A DNA stretch of 8,782 bases from CBFGWV01 sp965652545 (GTDB lineage Bacteria > Pseudomonadota > Gammaproteobacteria > Competibacterales > Competibacteraceae), in NCBI GenBank assembly GCA_965652545.1, contig CBFGWV010000211.1, positions 1 to 8,782 on the forward strand. The letters are read 5' to 3'. Position 1 is the first letter of the stretch. Each line of letters begins with the position of its first letter. The notes under the pieces were generated by a model, which had not been told where the DNA came from, did not search any database, and was given only the letters and a program-made list of their open reading frames with translations. Shown piece after piece: positions 6,331-8,782 of this stretch. The position numbers were made by a program, and so were the translations under genes.

Positions 6331-7788
6331 ATGCGTGTTTTCTGCGCCTCCATCGCCACCGAGACCAACACGTTCTCACCCCTGCGTACCGGCTTCGCCG
6401 ACTTTCAGGACAGCTTGTACGCGCCACCGGGCAAGCACCCGGACACACCCACTTTGTGCAGTGCGGTGTTTCCGGCCCTGCGCCGGCGGGCGGCCGGCGG
6501 CGAGTGCGAGTTGATCGAAGGCACCGCCGCCTGGGCCGAACCTGGCGGCCTGGTGAATGCCGCCACTTGGCTGCGCCTGCGCGACGAGGTTCTCGACCAG
6601 TTGCGCGCGGCGCTGCCGGTGGACGCCGTGGTGCTCGGCCTGCACGGGGCGATGGTGGCCGACGGCTGCACCGACTGCGAGGGCGATCTGATCGCCGCGG
6701 CGCGGGCGATCGCCGGCCCCACAGCGATCATCGGCGCATCGTTCGACCCGCACAGCCACCTGAGCGACAAGCGCATCGCCAACGCCGATGTGATCACCGT
6801 GTTCAAGGAGTTTCCGCACACCGACTTCGTCGAAGCCGGCGAGGCCTGTGTCGATCTGGTGCTGCGCGCCGCGCGCGGCGAGATACGACCGGCGTTGTCG
6901 GTGTTCGATGTGCGGATGATCGATGTGCTGCCCACCAGCATCCAGCCGATGCGTGGCTTCATCGACCGCATCCGCGCCCTGGAAGGGCAGGACGATGTGC
7001 TGTCGATCTCGCTCATCCACGGCTTCATGGCCGGTGACAGCGCCGACCTCGGCGCCAAGGTCATCGTCATCACCGACGGGCGACCGACCCAGGGCAACCG
7101 GCTGGCGCAGTCGCTGGGGATGGAGCTGTTCTCCTTCCGCGGCCGCGCCGCGCCGGACTTTCTCGAGCCGTACATCGCACTCACCCTCGCCGCGGCCGCC
7201 GACCACGGGCCGGTGGTGGTGGCCGATATCTGGGACAACCCCGGCGGCGGCGTACCCGGCGACTCGACCATCCTCCTGCGCATGGCGCTGGACATGGGCC
7301 TGAGCGGCGTAGCCGTGGGCAGCATCTGGGACCCCATGGCCGTGCGGCTGTGCCATGCCGCCGGCGAGGGCGCACGCTTGATGCTTCGCTTTGGTGGCAA
7401 GACCTCCAACACCGCGGGCGAGCCCATCGACGCCCTGGTCGAGGTCACCCGCGTGGTGCGCAACGCGGTGCAACGCTTCGGCGACTCCATCGTCCCCCTG
7501 GGCGACTGCGCCGCCATCCGCTTCAACGGCGTGGAGGTCGTCCTCAACGCCGTGCGCAGCCAAGCCTTCTCACCGGACCTGTTCAGCAACCTCGGTATCG
7601 ACCCGACCCGCCGGCGCATCCTTATCGTAAAATCCACCAACCATTTCTACGGTGCCTTCGCCCCCATCGCCGCGCAGATACTCTACGCCGCGGTGCAGGG
7701 CCCCTACCCCAGCGACCCACGGACCAACGCCTACACGCGGCTGACGCGGCCCATCTGGCCATTGGTGGAGAACCCCCATGCGTGCTGA
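6331..7788 (+). CDS. M81-family metallohydrolase (microcystinase MlrC-like)
   Basis: This is a predicted zinc-dependent hydrolase of the MlrC family, whose founding member cleaves linearised microcystin peptides. It has 485 residues in two regions. The N-terminal metal-binding domain (about 1-290) begins MRVFCASIATETNTFSP with Glu11. It continues with GLHGAMVADG (His105), FDPHSHLSD (Asp139, His141, His143) and KEFPHTDFVEAGE (His163). The Asp-x-His pair and the distal His 22 residues later match the family's metal-site layout. The C-terminal domain contains ADIWDNPGGGVPGDSTILLR, then VKSTNHFYGAFAPIAAQILY, and ends RLTRPIWPLVENP, all typical. No signal peptide is visible, so it should act in the cytoplasm on an imported compound. 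The start is the ATG with AAAGGA upstream. Its end overlaps the PLP enzyme gene by 11 bp, implying coupling. Most bacteria with such genes do not meet microcystin, so a smaller amide or peptide-like substrate is more likely. Family is sure; substrate is not known. Confidence 0.9.
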   Translation: MRVFCASIATETNTFSPLRTGFADFQDSLYAPPGKHPDTPTLCSAVFPALRRRAAGGECELIEGTAAWAEPGGLVNAATWLRLRDEVLDQLRAALPVDAVVLGLHGAMVADGCTDCEGDLIAAARAIAGPTAIIGASFDPHSHLSDKRIANADVITVFKEFPHTDFVEAGEACVDLVLRAARGEIRPALSVFDVRMIDVLPTSIQPMRGFIDRIRALEGQDDVLSISLIHGFMAGDSADLGAKVIVITDGRPTQGNRLAQSLGMELFSFRGRAAPDFLEPYIALTLAAAADHGPVVVADIWDNPGGGVPGDSTILLRMALDMGLSGVAVGSIWDPMAVRLCHAAGEGARLMLRFGGKTSNTAGEPIDALVEVTRVVRNAVQRFGDSIVPLGDCAAIRFNGVEVVLNAVRSQAFSPDLFSNLGIDPTRRRILIVKSTNHFYGAFAPIAAQILYAAVQGPYPSDPRTNAYTRLTRPIWPLVENPHAC

Positions 7789-8782
7789 ACCGGCATACCC
7801 CGCCGTCGACACCCCCAACGTCCTCATCGACCTGGACGTGGCCGAGGCCAACATCCGGCGCTACCAGGCCTATTGCGACAACCACGGCATCCGCCTGCGC
7901 CCGCACATCAAAACCCACAAACTGCCGCAACTGGCCATCGCTCAGATCGCCGCCGGCGCGGTGGGCATCACCTGCCAGAAAATCTCCGAAGCCGAGGCCA
8001 TGCTGGCCGACGGCGGCATCGACGACATCCTCCTCACCTACAACATCGTCGGCGCGCACAAACTCGCGCGGTTGCGCGAGCTGGCCGCCCGCGTCAACCT
8101 GTCCGTCGTCGCCGACAGCACAGCGGTCGTCGACGGTCTGTCGACCGCCTTCGCCGACGCCCGCGCCCCGCTGACGGTGCTCGTGGAATGCGACACCGGC
8201 GCCCACCGCTGCGGCGTCGCAAGCCCCGAAGCCGCGGCGAGCCTCGCAACCCACATCGCCACCGCCCCCGGCCTGCGCTTTGGCGGACTCATGACCTACC
8301 CACCCAACGGCGGCACCGCCGCCGCCCAGGCCTGGTTGCTGGATGCCAAGACACGCATCGAAGCCGGCGGCCTGCCGGTACCGGTGGTCTCCTCCGGCGG
8401 CTCGCCCGACATGTGGCGGGCACACGAGGCGCCGGTGGTCACCGAATACCGCATCGGCACCTACATCTACAACGACCGCTCCCTCGTCCAGCGCGGCGTG
8501 TGCCAATGGGCCGATTGCGCCTTGACTGTTCTCGTCACCGTGGTCTCCGTGCCCGATGCACATCGGGCCGTGATCGACGCCGGCTCCAAGGTGCTGACGT
8601 CCGACCTGCTGGGGCAAAAGGGGTATGGCCACGTACTGGGCCGGCCCGACATCGTCATCGACCAGCTCTCGGAGGAACACGGCCGGCTGGTTAGTGACGG
8701 CCCGCTGGACCTGCGTGTGGGCGACCGCCTGCGGATCGTCCCCAACCATGCCTGCGTGGTATCGAACATGATGGACACCGTG
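7778..8782 (+). CDS. PLP-dependent D-serine dehydratase / D-threonine aldolase-family enzyme (3' end cut off by window)
   Basis: This frame stays open from the ATG to the window end (335 codons, no stop), so roughly the last 30-45 residues are probably missing. It has the fold-type III (alanine racemase-like) barrel of the DSD1/D-threonine aldolase family. The PLP-lysine motif is RPHIKTHK with Lys45. Next come GITCQKISEAEAMLADGGID, then LVECDTGAHRCGV, the phosphate-binding segment VVSSGGSPDM, EYRIGTYIYNDRSLVQRGV, and near the edge PNHACVVSNMMD. The His324-x-Cys326 pair should bind the catalytic metal. From memory of the family, eukaryotic D-serine dehydratases use His/Cys (zinc) whereas D-threonine and 3-hydroxy-D-aspartate aldolases use His/Asp, so a dehydratase-type reaction is favoured. 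The start ATG lies within the end of the M81 gene, with GGTGGAG nearby as a ribosome site. It probably carries out the last visible step of the imported compound's breakdown, in the cytoplasm. Confidence 0.88.
   Translation, partial: MRAEPAYPAVDTPNVLIDLDVAEANIRRYQAYCDNHGIRLRPHIKTHKLPQLAIAQIAAGAVGITCQKISEAEAMLADGGIDDILLTYNIVGAHKLARLRELAARVNLSVVADSTAVVDGLSTAFADARAPLTVLVECDTGAHRCGVASPEAAASLATHIATAPGLRFGGLMTYPPNGGTAAAQAWLLDAKTRIEAGGLPVPVVSSGGSPDMWRAHEAPVVTEYRIGTYIYNDRSLVQRGVCQWADCALTVLVTVVSVPDAHRAVIDAGSKVLTSDLLGQKGYGHVLGRPDIVIDQLSEEHGRLVSDGPLDLRVGDRLRIVPNHACVVSNMMDTV

Overview
The window is about 8.8 kb of high-GC bacterial DNA, dense in genes, with no RNA genes, mobile elements or CRISPR repeats that I can see. 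The CreB/CreC pair resembles the Escherichia coli CreBC system closely (for example the H-box context HELKAP and the kinase length). Together with the high GC and tight operons, this points to a proteobacterium, most likely a high-GC, possibly marine or halophilic gammaproteobacterium. No species is identifiable from the sequence alone.

The window holds two divergent operons around one AT-rich control region (3180-3444). Leftward, on the minus strand, run an RpiR/SIS-domain regulator, creB (response regulator) and creC (sensor histidine kinase), with an 11-bp gap and then a 4-bp overlap. Rightward, on the plus strand, run a complete tripartite TRAP transporter in the order small permease (DctQ), large permease (DctM), periplasmic binding protein (DctP), then an M81/MlrC-like metallohydrolase, then a PLP enzyme of the D-serine dehydratase / D-threonine aldolase family. 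That last gene runs off the right edge without a stop.

The rightward genes read as one uptake-and-catabolism unit. DctP captures a solute in the periplasm, DctQM brings it in, the cytoplasmic M81 protein probably hydrolyses it, and the PLP enzyme then dehydrates or cleaves a D-configured (3-hydroxy) amino acid. The HxC metal pair in the PLP enzyme favours a D-serine-dehydratase-type reaction, giving a keto acid and ammonia. The substrate is not known.

The control region contains two related 19-bp palindromic sites exactly 83 bp apart, with an extra half-site between them. The downstream site overlaps the predicted -10 and start point of the TRAP promoter. They are the best candidate operators for the neighbouring RpiR regulator. 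A separate 26-bp inverted repeat overlaps the -35 of the predicted leftward promoter. The joining of a local RpiR regulator and the normally global CreBC system in one transcript is the most unusual part of the layout. The first 145 bases hold no recognisable gene.
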